From: Synchiropus splendidus
Lineage: Eukaryota; Chordata; Actinopteri; Syngnathiformes; Callionymidae
Direction of reading: 5' to 3'
Assembly: GCF_027744825.2 (NCBI RefSeq)
Contig: NC_071347.1
Location: 11,469,501 to 11,533,500 of the forward strand
DNA length: 64,000 bases
A program made the position numbers and the translations under genes. The notes beneath the pieces were generated by a model. The model was given only the letters and a program-made list of their open reading frames with translations, searched no databases and was not told the DNA's origin. Positions 27,101 through 41,400 of this stretch are shown one piece after another. Position 1 is the stretch's first letter. Each line of letters begins with the position of its first letter.

Positions 27101-29360
27101 AAAGAATTGGTCATGTGGGCTTAAGAGATGAGCTGTTACGTGAGGGCTGTCTGTTTAACTGTGACGCTGGCAGAAGACGCAACAATTCTTCAGCAGCTCT
27201 TAAACTGTTGATTTTAACATGTTTACCACTCTACTCTTTTGAAGGATTGTATAAAGGTACTTATACGTTACCCAAACAGCACAAAAGAAGATCAGGTATT
27301 AGAGTCACGCCTGTATTTCCATGTGACACTGTTCAGTTGGATCCATCTGTGGTGGCACACTGCAACAGTTCTCCATTTTTCAACATCCCTGTGTTTCTTT
27401 TTTTTAATAACACGTGTCTTCCATTGTTTGTTGGAGCTGCATGCGACCGAGAAAATTTCCGCCACATAGATTTGTGTTTGCTGATATGCCCTCTTTTCAT
27501 CAACCTCCTTTGATGTCGGACCTCGTGTGGTCCATGAAAATTGGCACCTATTACCAAAACAAGTAGCCCATCACAGCAAATCTATGTAAGCTGTTCAACG
27601 CCATGTTGTTCACACACTGTTTGCAGTTGCACTGTAGTAAGAAAGTAGTGTTGGATGTTGTCGCCGTGTTTGTGAGCGTGTGTTCGCAGCATGACTTGTT
27701 GTGCCCGGACATGTTTGTGTTCCCAGTTTGGGGCGTGTGCAATAATCTCTAATATATCCCTGTCGTTGTAGACTATTGGGGAGATTCTAATTACAGTGAA
27801 ATCCTGGACTTGCATCTGGGCGGTATGTATTTCAAATCTGTCGCTTGAAACTAACCCAATGGCTAACCGAATCAGTCCTCCCTCCCTCCCCCGGCTCCCA
27901 CGCCCCTCTTGACTACTTGAGCTTTGTACCCCTCACATGTACTTCGACCGGCTGGCTGGCTCGCTGCTGGCTGACAGCCTCATTGCAACACGTGATCTTC
28001 CACTTCTGCCATACTCGAGATTTTTGAGAGTTCACAGAGTTTGCGCTAAGCGGGATCAGGCGTTTGTCTCCCGCTTGTCATGAATGATGGATGAGTTAAG
28101 TCAGCAGACATCACTGCACCCACTCAGGTGTGTGATGAAGGTGATAAAGAGAGCGGCCTTCGCTTCTGTAAGAGGCAACAGGCACACATCTGCACAATGA
28201 CGGTTAAATGTCTGACACCAGCAGAGCTGTGCAGTGTCTTCGTTTCCTTGCTTCTAATGCTAATATTTATTTTTAAGGAGGTATTTAAAGTGTCACCGGC
28301 ATCAAAGTCAACCAACACATAATCAGAAAGAGGAAATACTGGATGTTTATTCGGTCTATAAAACAGCAAAAAATCTGTAGAATTTTTTTCCCATAAATTA
28401 CATTGTGATTCCGAAAAGGTTCTCATGAGTGGGTCAAATGCCGCCGCCATCTTGTGATGTCACTGGAGGTACCAAACACTGGTGCGCAGGTGGAAGTAGC
28501 AGCAATACCAGCGAATAATGAGGGATTTTTAAACTGCGTTTAAGGAAGAAAAGCATGTTCATGTAAACTAAGAACTTCTTTTTTTAACCATGTCGTTGTT
28601 GATAGACAGACGGACAACAACTATCTTAAGACTGATCAGCAATACAAAACATAATACATTTGGGCAAACGGTGGAACTCACTGGCGACTATTGCCGCCTC
28701 CTCACTGCTGTTTTGAGAGTTTCTTTCCACTGTATTGGGATAATATTGCTATTGTCACTTGCCATTTCTTTACGTGGGTATTTCCCCGTCAGTTTCAAAA
28801 CTTTCAGGGCAAAATAGTCATAATTATTGCTGCTCGTCCCTCATTCTTTAAACTTGTTTAAATGTTTGTTATGATGGTCGTATCATCTTGTGGTCTGAAG
28901 AACAGGCTTCCATGCTGTCAGGCACTAGTAGCACATCCAGCTGTCACGCAGGTGTTAGGCATTTCTCTCCTGATACTGAACTTTTTGTACATGCATTCCA
29001 GCAGTGTCCCGACAGGATCTCCCTCCAGTGATGTCCCGAAGGCTGGTTTCCAGTCCACGGCTCTGAATGTGATTCACTAAGAACTGGATTTACACTTATT
29101 TAATGTTGTAGTTCAGCAGGACCAGCTTTGTAGACAATATACGATCATTCCATACTGCATATTTATGTCGGCGACACTTTAAATATTGATATAAACAAGA
29201 ATAATATATTTTTTGTTGAGCTAGTATCAGTTACATCATTTTTGAGCCCACATTCTTCACAAAATATTTCCACATTTTCATCTTCAAAATAACTGCATGA
29301 TGAACTTTCCCCCTATTCCTGCAGCCAATCCAATTTAAAAAATTTAATTTTAAGAAAAAT

Positions 29361-29409
<49 letters not shown>

Positions 29410-32400
29410 GTTGACTGCCATAGCTGTTTATGACTAAACATACGGTTATTACAGTTCTTTCTCAGCTGCATAATCCATCTGGCTGCCATTTAAAAAGGGC
29501 ATCGTGAAAGTATAATTCTGTGGCTGTATGAAATCCTTGCCTCCAGCGGCATTTACGCCTGTTTGAGTGATGGATGACAAATTCCATTTTCTATAGATAA
29601 TTTGGGTTCCGGGCAACATGCGCCTGTCATGTGATCTCTCCTACAGGAAGAAAAGCAATAAGATCAACCCAGTCACAAATGATCACCTTCTACACCATCA
29701 TTCATTTCCCCTCATCTTATTAACTTCCATCAAGCTCTCGCTCTCCCCTCTAGCTTTGTCCCACCTTCCCACGCCAACTCTCTCATACCTGCTCAGTTGC
29801 ATAACTCCTGGAGTGTGGTTATAGCCTTTAAAGGGGTTAACCTTTGACCTTATAGAGGACAGTGTGAGTAGTTGGCAGTAACACTGGGTGTTATCTGCTG
29901 TTGAGCTGTATACTTAAACATGAGTGCCATGCGTATATATACCTCCAGTAAATGATACGCATGTGTTTATGTTTAAGTAGCAGTTGATGGATTTGTCTGT
30001 CAAACTGACTGGTGTGGTACTAATATGACTAATAGATTAATATGTGTATCTCATTTGTTGAATCGGGGGTCCGGTGCTGGACTGTGGTTTTGCATACACA
30101 GCATAAAGCCCTCCCAAACCAAGTTTGTGGACCTAAAACTAAACCCTCTTTAGAGAAGTTTATTTCACTGAGTTTGGACGTGTCACATGCAAGTTATCTG
30201 GATGAGAGTTCTGAACCAGCTGTCTACATTTTGCCTTTATTTTAGCGTCGCAGTCGAGACCACCTAACTGGAGACCCAGTCGAGACCATGACCAACGAGG
30301 GGGGTGAGACCAACACCAAACTGAATGCAGAAATTTATTAACTATACAAAGACACATATTTATTTCTTACTGCAGCAGAAACTGACATTTTATTTGTTTA
30401 AGAAACAAAGAAATGAAATGCTAAAATTGGAAATCTGTTTTTTTCCGCATTCAGTTTGGTATTGGTCTTGCCCTCCTCATTGGTCTTGGACTTGGCCTCT
30501 TTATGGTCTTGGTAATGTAGTCTTCACTACAGCACTACGTTTATCTGTCCCGTGTGCATATATTCATTCATAGTTTATAGATGCTAGTTGTGTGAGATCA
30601 TATGTTTGTCACCTATCAAGTAAGTATTGGATCATTTCAACTTGGTCGACATTTGATACGACTCTGCTCTTGTGCCAGAAGACGGTGGTTGATCGAGCTG
30701 TGTTCCTGTAGAACGCTCTTTAGAGCAAGTGAGAGGTGTGGTGGAGGCTCAAGTGGACACTGCTTCTAACTTTGACTGGCGTTTTCACTGAATGTTTAAC
30801 AGGTGTGATTTGGATCTTTGGAACTTGGTGCAGTTTTTCACATGTGAGTGGTGCTACGGGGAGTTTTTCTGTCATCTTTACTAACCTTCACCTTTACATG
30901 GGGAATTGTTGCATCGTCACTTGAAATTCTTATGACTCACGTTTTTGGGTGTATTTTACTGTTTATAACAAATCTGAAGTTGTTGCAGGGATCTAATCCG
31001 AGCTGACATTTGGTGAGAGAGTATATCATGTCTGTCCATCACAGGAAATACTCAGGCTGCACCACTGACATTTACTCCAAAGGCTTAAGAAAGCATTTGA
31101 CTGGAGCATCCAGAGGAAACTCAGATGCAGCCTCACGTATAGCTGGGAATCAATTCTGGGACACTCTGCTTTCAAAGTGATGCTGGAAGTTTATTCAACC
31201 CGTATTTTAGTTCACTGGATTTATATGATGCACTTTATGCATATGCAGATCTAAGTAGAAATAGGTTTTAAAACAAAAGGAATGTTGGGCTGATGAACAT
31301 GAAAACCTTTGTCCCCGATTTTCTGAAGATGTTTAAGTTAGAACCTTCTATCTCCTTAAGTAAAATATCTACCGCAGATAACCAAAACATTATGACCACT
31401 GATGCCATATGTGTGAAAAGCCTGTGATACCTACCTGTGATAGTTTCTAGCTTGACAGTTAACTGTATACGCTTGAAGATGGTCACACTCAAACTTGCAG
31501 TCTGAACTCGTGTATAAGATCATCCAACTGGCTGCTCTCTTCTTCTGCTTCTTCTGACCACCGTGAATAGATTTAATGAGATTACATTCAAGTACATTAC
31601 ATTAGACTGATTTATTATTATATATTTGGTTTGTTAAGGCAACATACACATAGACATTAAAGGCAAACATTTAACACACACAAAAATAAAACATACATAA
31701 TAATAATGTGCAGAAATGAAAAGGACAGCAGTATGCAGGAAGGGACGATGGAATAGGTGGTCATAATGTAGTGGCTGACTGACTGGGCAAATGTATTAGT
31801 TATTTACTGCCATCATGGTGGAACCTTTCTTCAATCCGTTCTCCTCCTTGAATGTACTGCAGACTGGTAACAGAGATGTAATGAACATCAAGTGGAAAAA
31901 TATTCCGACTTCATTGCGACTTATGCACAGCCCGGCTTGTTTTTATGTTTTGGAGTTTAGCATCCCTTATCCACCATCTCTCATTTCTGCGAATATCTGC
32001 CGCAAACACGCCTCATTTGCACTTCAAAAGTCGCCTCCACTTCAAAAGCAACAAATTACACTCGGTGGTCTTAACATTTTCAAGTAGTTCTTACAAGTGG
32101 AGGATGGAGCATTAAAAAAAATGGGATGTGATTATGTTCTGAGCTGATGTATCTCCCGGTGATGAGTAACAGCTTTGATAATGAGAAGATGGCTGGCAGA
32201 CTTTCACAATATCACCGCTGCGTTTACGCCTGGTGGGTGTATAACTGACGTCGCCCTCTGCGGAGGTGTAATTGGAGGAAGAAGTCCAGATCAAAGCAGT
32301 GTTCTCCCCAGTATGTGGTGGAGGTTTCCTATTATTACTTGGCGTGTCGTCTATCGCTCCGCAGCTGATCTCTCCGGCCTCCTCTCCCTAGGTGATTTGT

Positions 32401-35400
32401 CTTCCTCCTATCACAGAGCTCCTGCCCTTGTTTGAATTTCTCCTCAATGTTCTCTCTCCCTTATCACGCCCCTCTTTGTCCTTTCCCTCCTGCCCTTCTC
32501 CTACATTGTGTGTCCTCTTTCACATTCACTCCTCCTCTGTTTTTTTTTTTTTCCCCCTGACTTCCATCTCATCCCTTCAACTCCTACGCACCCTTTCCAA
32601 TTGTCTTATGGAAGTTGAGTCCTATGTGGGGATGCAGCGTCGAAGAACTCTGCCCCTCTGCCTCTGCTGTTCCCCTGAAGGTAAAGTAACTGCTGCCGGA
32701 CCTGTGAGGACCACCGGAGATGGTCCACCCCTGTTCTAATCCCACAACCCTAATGTCTTTTCCTATGTGTGTTGAGTGGTGCTCACTAGATCCCCCAAAT
32801 TTCAGGTTGCAGTCTCAACAGAAGACCAGGAGATTAAACATAAATGACTAAAAAGGCATCCACACTACTATGGTTCCCAATGAAACGTTCAAGGTCGGTG
32901 CTTCCGTTTTGAAACTTGCAGCGGCTCACAGGGCTTTAGCATGAACATCAGTTTACAGGAGAATCCTTCTAACAAATAGATGGCTGTTATTGCGCATCGC
33001 TGTACAGTGGTACCTCGGTTCTCCACCACAATCCGTTCCAGGCGGCCGTTCGAGTAGCCATTTGTTCGAAATCTGAATCGATTTTTCACATTACAATGAA
33101 TGGAAAATTTTTGTTCGAATTCCGAGACGTTCGAAAACCGAGGCACCACTGTAATGTTATTCATCCAGGCCTCAAAGATGGGAATCAATAGCTCCAGTTC
33201 TCCAAGTGTGTTGGGCTCAAATGGAGACTTTGATATGTCTTGATATACAGTACTTTTAGAGAAACAGCTCACTTGCCTTTGCTCTGATCATGACAGTAAG
33301 GCTGAACTTTCCGATTGGCTTGCTGAGCTGTAGGTCGTGTAGCAAGGTCATCCTCTGATGAGTGCCGCTTCTTTGACTTGAAAGATGTTTAAGTGAGGTG
33401 ATGACGGTGAAGAGTTTTCTGCCGTGTCCAGCTTGAAGGAAACCATGGGGCAAATGTTGGACCCGTGAACAGGATTTTCACTCTGACTAAGGAATGTTCT
33501 TCACCTAGAGATGAAGGCAAGCTGAGGAAAGTTATGTTTGGAAAGTCCATTTACCAAGCAAGATAGAAGTATCTCTAAGCTAACTTCTACTACGAAGATA
33601 AAAATGTATCTCACAAATTCCCAAAGCTTTATAGACAGAAGCTAGTCGCAGTGTTTCTCCTGCACTTCTCCAGATCACGCAGACCTCCATTTCAACTCAC
33701 CTCTGTATGTGAGTCGATTCCAATTCCAACAGTTCTATGGTTTGTTTTGGAAAGGTAGCCGCCTGACAAAATAGTCAGTTTTATTTGGGGATTTTATTAA
33801 AACATAAGTGCGAAGTAAAAGTTTAGCCGTGTGAGCCACAGCGCCAGCTACAGTTCTGACATGCATTATGAAGCTGCAAAAAGTCTTCTGATGTTCTTGT
33901 CCAACTTCGTTGTTGGAGTCATTACTGCTTTGCAAATGTTGCTATGAAAACAAAACCACATGCAGAAGAAGAACTTGCATCCAAGTTTATGTTTAGCAAA
34001 TTGTTCCTGTGTTGACACAAAGAGATGCGCATGTCTTCCAGTGGACTTCTGAGTTTACACACGAGGGAAGGCTGTGTGAGGGAGCGATGGGTTGATGACA
34101 GACATTCTTCTGCTGGTTATCTTCATTATCAAAGTCCAGCAACGTGCTTGCTTCTAAACTGTTGGAGAAGGTTTCTATGGCCACAATATAACAGATGTTT
34201 ACACGGCTGTGTTTCATGCCAAAATTGGTCATAAAACAAACATTATTTCGCCTGTCACGGCAGGAATGGAACCAAATGTTCGCACATGGAGCAGCATGTG
34301 TGTGAAAAGTGCTTAAAACTGAATCATAGTAGTGTGGATGTGTCTTGAAAAGACGTCACATTGTTTTCATATATATTTGACTCCAATCCCCCATAACATT
34401 CTTCCTAGTGTTTGGCTCGGTTTTGTCGGTTGGCTTCAGTCGATAGGAAGGGTGTAGCGATCACAGTCTGAACCAGTTGAGAATTTTCATTTTTTTTAAC
34501 TTTTAAAAACACGTGGAGAAGTGAAGTTTCCCAAAATTGACAATCACATTTTTAAGGCAATTTTCGCAAGAGATGTTGCGCCTCATTCCTTGACTTCACA
34601 TCAGTTTTCAATTTATCTGACTGACATTTTTATCTTTCAAATGCCACCTCATGAAAGAATAAATGAAATGGTGAAACCAAAATGCTCGCCGCAAGTTTGA
34701 CTGCAAAGATTTTACTTATCCTGAACTGCTTGTGGAGGCACATTGCACTCATGTTTGACAAACCTCGCTGCATCCACTGATACGAAAGGACATCTTCTGC
34801 CTTCTCTCATCAAAGAAAGTAAATGTTAAGACACCAATCTGAAAACATGCTAACATCCCAAGGAGGCACAGCGAAAGTTATTAAAACGGCTTGGTGGTTA
34901 AAATACTGGCCTCTGCCCTTTTGACCTGTAAAAGACGCGCTATTGTTGAATGAGGTAATGTATTTTGGTGTCTTAAGGGTGGGGCAACCGAATAGCTGAA
35001 CCCTGTCCACCGCCGATCGGATGCCGTATCACCCACAGATACGAGGTTCCGCTACGTATAAATGATCATGGCGCACTCCCTAAGCTTAAAACAGAGCCGC
35101 CATGACTTCGGAAAAAAAAGATGATCCAAACAAAGTGGAGACATCGAAACAAGTGGTCCATGAGGCATCATGTGGTCGCGCATCAGGGTACTGTATGAAG
35201 GGACGGACAGATTGAGGGGGATTTACTTCTCAAAAAGTGAAACAATTGAGAACAAAAAATGGCCGAAACCTTGCCAACACTTGAAAAGTATTTTCTCACA
35301 ATGTTATGGCTGATTGGTTTATAATCATCTTTAGAAAAAAATAAAATACAGCCGAGAGTTCCTGTGAAACCGAGCTGCTCCTGCGTTGTCGTGGAGTTCC

Positions 35401-38400
35401 GCATCTTCTGGGACGGGCTCAGATGCCGTGGCACTCGTAGCATGTTGTGGTTCATCAAAGCACAGGAAGGAGCTGCATGATTAATAACGCTACAAAGTTT
35501 TGCACTTCTCCGCGTGCTCCTGTCTAACGCCGGAATCCTAGCAAACCATATCAATTGTGAGTGATCAATACCCGAGACGCCCCTCGCCGGCGGCCATGTT
35601 TGCTGTGAGAACCTCGCATGGTGTGTTGATGCGTTATAAATATTCAAGTTGAGTAGAAAAACAAGTGTTTAAAATTAATGGATCATCTGGTTCGCACTCA
35701 TGTCGAACATCTGTCAGAGGAAATTACGCCCGGGCCTCAAGTCCTGTCTGCTATTGTTTTTCTGTGTTGTCAGGTTTTATCGGTGGCTTTTTTTATATTG
35801 ATGAATTTGTGTCATAGCGCTAAGGTGCCAGGTTGATCTCCCCTGGTTTCACATCTCTCTTTGTTCAAATAGCCAATGCCGGGCCTGAGACACAACAGCC
35901 GTGTGATCTATGTGTGTACATAATATATATATATTTTTTTTATTATTTGGCAAGATGCCCCTCCCCTCCTCCACCTGCTGCATCCTGGCTTCCCTCCTAA
36001 TGTTTCATTAAAACCGCTTGGTGCCAACTGCTGCTGTCAGATAAAGAAAAGGATGCCTGTCCTCGGCTGCATGTCACATGAATATAATGAGGAAGGTCAG
36101 CAGCTGCTCTGTGCTTTGCTGATAGGCTCGGTCATGAAAACTGCACAACTAGAAAGCATGAAGCAAGAAAGTTGTTTTCCCCATCAGACGGACTTCAGAG
36201 AGCAAACGTGGACGGAATGAGTCGCGCCACAGACAGAGTTACTTGTGTTAATAATTGGACTGGAGTGCTGGGCGGTACGACAGGACAATTATATCCACAT
36301 TGAGTTTTCTTCATTAGGTATGCTTGAGCATGTATGAGTGTTCTTCAGCAGGAAGTTCAAAAACAATGTATTTATCACTGAGACAACAGCTATAGTTTAT
36401 TTCTTTTAACTGCGAGGAAATGTAGTTGAATGTTAACGCTGCCCAGGTGCCAGAACAATACATATTTAATGCAGTCTTCTTTTTATTTAAACAAAAATAA
36501 GTGTCATGTAGCAGCAAGGACCTAATGTATGGCAAACAGGTTGGCCATTCAGTAATCCTTGGCCTTGGATACATCGTAGATTTTGAATTTGATATTTGTT
36601 TTGATGCCAACTTTTTAAAGGCGTCCACAGTTGGCTTCGACTTGCATGGCTTTTTCTTTGAGACAAGCATACTGTGTGCTACTGCCTTCGACCCGGAAGC
36701 CCCCCCCACTTTGTTTTCTAAACCCTGCTGTGGTTTCCTGGGCTGGCCGTGAAGACCCCACCATAACTTGTGAACTTGTTACTGTAATATTGTGATTACA
36801 CATTATAGATCAGTCCATCTCAACTGAATTCTGAGTCAGCCCAACCGTGGCTGTCATGTCAGACTGGAGTCATACCGCCAAATCCACTGTGATATTATAG
36901 CTGTTCTATGACACCACTTTATGTTTAGCTGTTTACTCCACCACTCATAGTCCCATAATGTGTAGCTGGAGCTGTTTTTGTATTATATTATGGGAGTAAT
37001 TCTACTTCTAAATGGTCAGTGTCCAAAAAAAGTGTTGCATTCTATGAGCCTATGACAGAGACAGAAATAATAGTGCGGTCTGCTGCTGCTCCTTCTGCTG
37101 TACGTGGCACTGTACGTCAGACTGACTCGACGTGGCTGTCACTGTGGAAACATGACGTTTGCTCGTACGAGGTTTGCTTCTTGTGACCTGAACTTATCCT
37201 GGTTACTACAGGCGAATCAGAGTGGGACCTGCGGCTTGTGCTGTGTTAGTTTGACTGTCAAGCAATTTATAGGCATCAGCCTCCACTTTTCTTGAGATTG
37301 GGAAGTGATGGAATTCTCTGCTTAACAAGCGGGTGCTTGCCTCTGGAGGGGCTCTGATATGCAGGGTATTTTGGCCTCGACTGGGAGTGATTGGAGAGCA
37401 GCAGGAATGGAAGTGAGTTTCACAAGGTTTTACCGCCCAGCATTTTCTGAACGGCAGATGTTGACTCTGATAGTTAGTGTGTAAATGTTTATCTGGCGAC
37501 TGAGATGCTCTTATGATGATGACTCTGTGCTCCACTATCCTTTTTCACGCACAAACAAAGTCCCAACTGGGTAAAACAAGTGTGTATGTGTGTGTGTGTG
37601 TGTGTGTGAATTGAAACCCACCATGCTATCTTCCGTTTACCATCCGAAGAATGGACCGGTGTGTTTTGGCGTCCATTCTTCCGGCGCTCACCATCCCTCA
37701 GCGAGGACATCCTGCCTTGGCTGTCATTGCATTGCCTGTGTCAGCCCTCCGGAACCATGTGTGACACAAGTGTCAGCGCCAGGCAGCCAAACGGAACCAC
37801 TGACTGTCTTCTTTGTGTTCGTCCGCATGACTTGCAGGCATGGGAAAGAAGGATGATCCCAAACTCATGCAGGAGTGGTTCAAGCTGGTGCAGGAGAAGA
37901 ACGCCCTGGTGCGCTACGAGTCGGAGCTCATGATATTGTAAGTGCCTCGCCCTCGGGTCAAAGCAATCACAGGGTTTTTGGAAGCTCACGGTTTTCATGA
38001 AGGTCTTTGCAATTGCTTTGTCAGCATGATGACAGCCTTCATTTGCTTTCCTGATTAATTATTATTATGTGTGTAATTCTTGGTCTTGGTGTAAATACTG
38101 CCAGTGTTTGATGAGTGATAAGAAGTGACAAGGATCAGAAACAAGACAAAAACCACAACATTAATCAGTTGTTCCTAACCCCCCCTTTTTTTGTCACTCC
38201 AGCTGCTTTGATTTCAGACTTCAGGAGCTTTAAAGTGACGGCTAGTGAATAGCTACGTGTTCAGTACCTCAAACATGATGGAATGTTTTGGGATTTTTTT
38301 CTAAGTACAGTGGTACCTCGGTTCTCGACCACAATCCGTTCCAGACGGCCGTTCGAGAAGCGATTTGTTCGAAATCTAAATCGATTTTTCCTATTACAAT

Positions 38401-41400
38401 GAATGGAAAAAGAAATAATGCGTTCCAAGCCTTAAAATAGGCTTTTGTAGGAGTGAATGTAGAGTGTGTGCTGCAGGTGCGCTGTTCCTCTATGTGTGTG
38501 GCCGCTGCATGTGGGAGGGGTTGCCGAGTGAGTGACGTCTCTCCAGAAGTGAAGAGGTGCCCGGTGCGTGTCCAGCTCTGAATGTGCGCTTCTGTGCAGT
38601 TTGGCTGTGACAAAGTCATAAACCAAGTCACGCTCTGTCCCAGACTCGCCTCATCCCTGTCCCAGCTCCAGCCCACAACAGGACATCAAACCCTGGAGTG
38701 TGCGCTCCAGCCTCGGAGGTGTGGAGAGCGAGCACCTCCCCTGTGACACTCTACCACGGTCCAGTGCGGAGACAGGAAAGGTTTTACACCTCTATATGAA
38801 GAAAAAACAGTCAGTAAATGTAGCTAACGGGACACGTCTGCATACAGAGGCTGCGTTATACACAATACGCACGTCATGGGTCAGCTGATCGGTCCGCGCA
38901 CGTTTTGTTGTGTTCGTTCGAGTTCTGGATTTTCGTTGGAAGTCCGAAAAATCTAGAAATTTTTGTTCAAACTCCGATTTGTTCGAATTCCGGGACGTTC
39001 GAAAACCGAGTTACCACTGTAATATCAAAAAGGGGGGGGAACATGTTTTTCTCAGCTAGCATGTTTCTAATGCCACAGCTGCAGCCTGCTATAGACATGA
39101 ACAACACAGAATTCATCACAATGAGGAAGGGTGACATGTAAAGCTAGACACCTGCATCTAAATGTAGATGCTGAGGTGTATATTTACCCGTCTTTTTAAG
39201 CCTAGAAAGCCACCATTAGCTTCAGTCCTGCTAGATTATTTTACACCCCTCGGCTGGGCAAAATGTAATGATGTTGTTGAAGGAAGAATGAAGTGCTGCA
39301 CTTATCTGTGATGATCACATTGGAGTTGAAGGGACAAAAACCTGTGCAGCTCAGCACTGCCTGCAGACGCGCAGCAGCGCTAGCGTTCCTTCAGCTGCCT
39401 CCCAGGCCATATGGTGGTTTTAATTTGCAAATTCAATCATCTTATCTCAGTCCTCCCATCAGCTCTGTGGGGAAGTGGAGTCTCCTACTCGGAGCGGGCT
39501 TCTGAATGTTTGGCCTGGGCGTTTGGTACGCAGGGAATGATGCTAAAGACTTGATGTAAATGTAGTTTTACCGCCGCGCTGTGAGGGTTTCACTTCAGAT
39601 CCGGCTGAGTGAGTCACGCATCCCTCTGCATGAGTGGTTTAAATGAGCTTTTGAATAGAAGCTTGTAACATTGTAGTGTACTGCGGCCATAAGTCTGTGA
39701 TGTCAATCACTATGATTTATTTTTAATACACGGTTAATACGTTTTCACACTGAGCATTAATCAGGTCAGTTACACACACAAGAAGTGTAATGAGTTAAGC
39801 GTCTCTCATTCATCCCATCCAAACAAAGCCGGTGTCGAGTATTATAGTCGATCACCGTCCTTCAGTTGACAGCTTCACTCATGTGCTGCAACACCTCAGC
39901 ATGGTTTAGACACTTCTGTCTCATCCTAAAAGTCCAGTCAAAGTGCATCCATGTCTCATCAACAAGTTCAGAAGTGAATTAATAATCGGTGAAAAAATAC
40001 ATACCGTAATTTCTCACTGGAATATTAGCCGCAGCCACTAAATTTAAGAAGGAAAATAGATCTTGTTCATACATAAGCCGCGGATGCAGTGGTGCTGTCT
40101 GTGCCGTTGACAGATCAGTGGGCCACACGTCTTAAAAGAGAAATTGATTCATGAAGTCCAAACATCTTTTATTCACATTAAAGCGCTCAAAATGTGCTGT
40201 TTTCGTTTGTTTCATTGCCTGCGATTTCATCTGATCACCTGGTAAAAATCCATACTGTATATTAGCCGCGCAGCAGGGTACAGACCGCGAGAAAAAAGTA
40301 GCAGCTTATAGTCCGGAACTTACGGTCATTTTTATTTCCTCCAATATCGTTCATGTTTTAGCTGACACTTTTCTGTCATCAAAATAACTTCAGAAGTTTT
40401 GAAGATATTTAAAAAAATTTTAAAAAGATGGCAGAACCTAGGAAACTTCAACACAGCTGTGCGTGGTGATGGTCTCAGATGGTTTGGGGTGCAAGAACAG
40501 AAATAAAGGGCACCCATCACAAAAATGATGAAGAAACATTAATATTGTTTGTGTTGTTGTCATTCCTCAGGGATGGTCAGATTCTCACACGAGGTCGAAC
40601 AAATGCCACGCTCTGTGCCAAAATATGTTTGGGTGGAATTGATAAGAGAGACGAACCTTTCCAGTAGGAATTTAAGAATGAAGAAAAAGGGGGCACTTGC
40701 TGGGAAAAAGGCTTGTGCTTGAGCACCACTAGGTGTCTCTGCTTTTAAGGCTGCTAAAAGGATTGCCGGAGGCTTTGGTTCTCACATTGGACAAGAGCTT
40801 CCTATATACAACAATAACTGGCTGAAAAACTGAGTGAAGATGAGCCGTTTGGTGGGAGACTGCGCTCTCTGAGTGCCTTTCTATTGATGACGCAGAGAAG
40901 GATGTCTTGTGTAGCTGCATTAAGCTTGGATGTTTCAAAGCCATGTGTGAGTTCATTGGCCACTCTTGTCCCACAGTGCCAGAGAGCTGGAGCTGGAGGA
41001 CCGGCAGAGCCGCCTGCAGCAGGAACTCAGGGAGCGGATGGCTGTCGAAGGTAAATCACATGACCCTGCTGACCTGCCCTCACATTTCTCTGGACTTCAC
41101 TGTCAGCATGATTACATCATGACCACCGCGTGTCCAGTTTCGTGGGAAGGTGTTCTTGAAAGTAAAGAAACAGTGGAGCCATTGTCTCATTGCTCAAACA
41201 CAGGAAAGGACAGAGAAAGGAAGGGCACAGGGAGGTGGACACAGGGAGGTGAGGAGGCCGGACAAGGGCAAACACTGAAGACTGTGATTTGAACCAGACA
41301 AACTCAAATTGCAGGAATGCACTGAGGCACAACTGATGTAAACACATGCACAAGACCTTGTGACTCAAGCGGAGTGCACACAGAAGGACACTCTAAACCT

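Larger units (their letters stand above)
27823..37837 (+). other. 10-kb MICAL3 intron
   Basis: The largest intron. It holds an (AT)n tract (29366-29407), an inverted repeat (30280-30496), a candidate cassette (32615-32680), a short TIR element (33005-33151), a (GT)n tract (37580-37608) and a TATA/Kozak-like short frame near 35057-35215. No other gene recognised. Confidence 0.6.
37938..40976 (+). other. 3-kb MICAL3 intron
   Basis: Holds TIR element copy B (38308-39019) and a MITE-like repeat (40003-40326). No exon candidate. Confidence 0.6.

Noticed and set aside
36314..36709. 131-codon minus-strand frame in the 10-kb intron
   Set aside because: No domain or conserved motif recognised, no splice or promoter context; probably chance.
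38269..38676. Transposase in TIR element copy B
   Set aside because: The open frame has no DDE/D spacing, helix-turn-helix or zinc-finger pattern, so I treat the element as non-autonomous.
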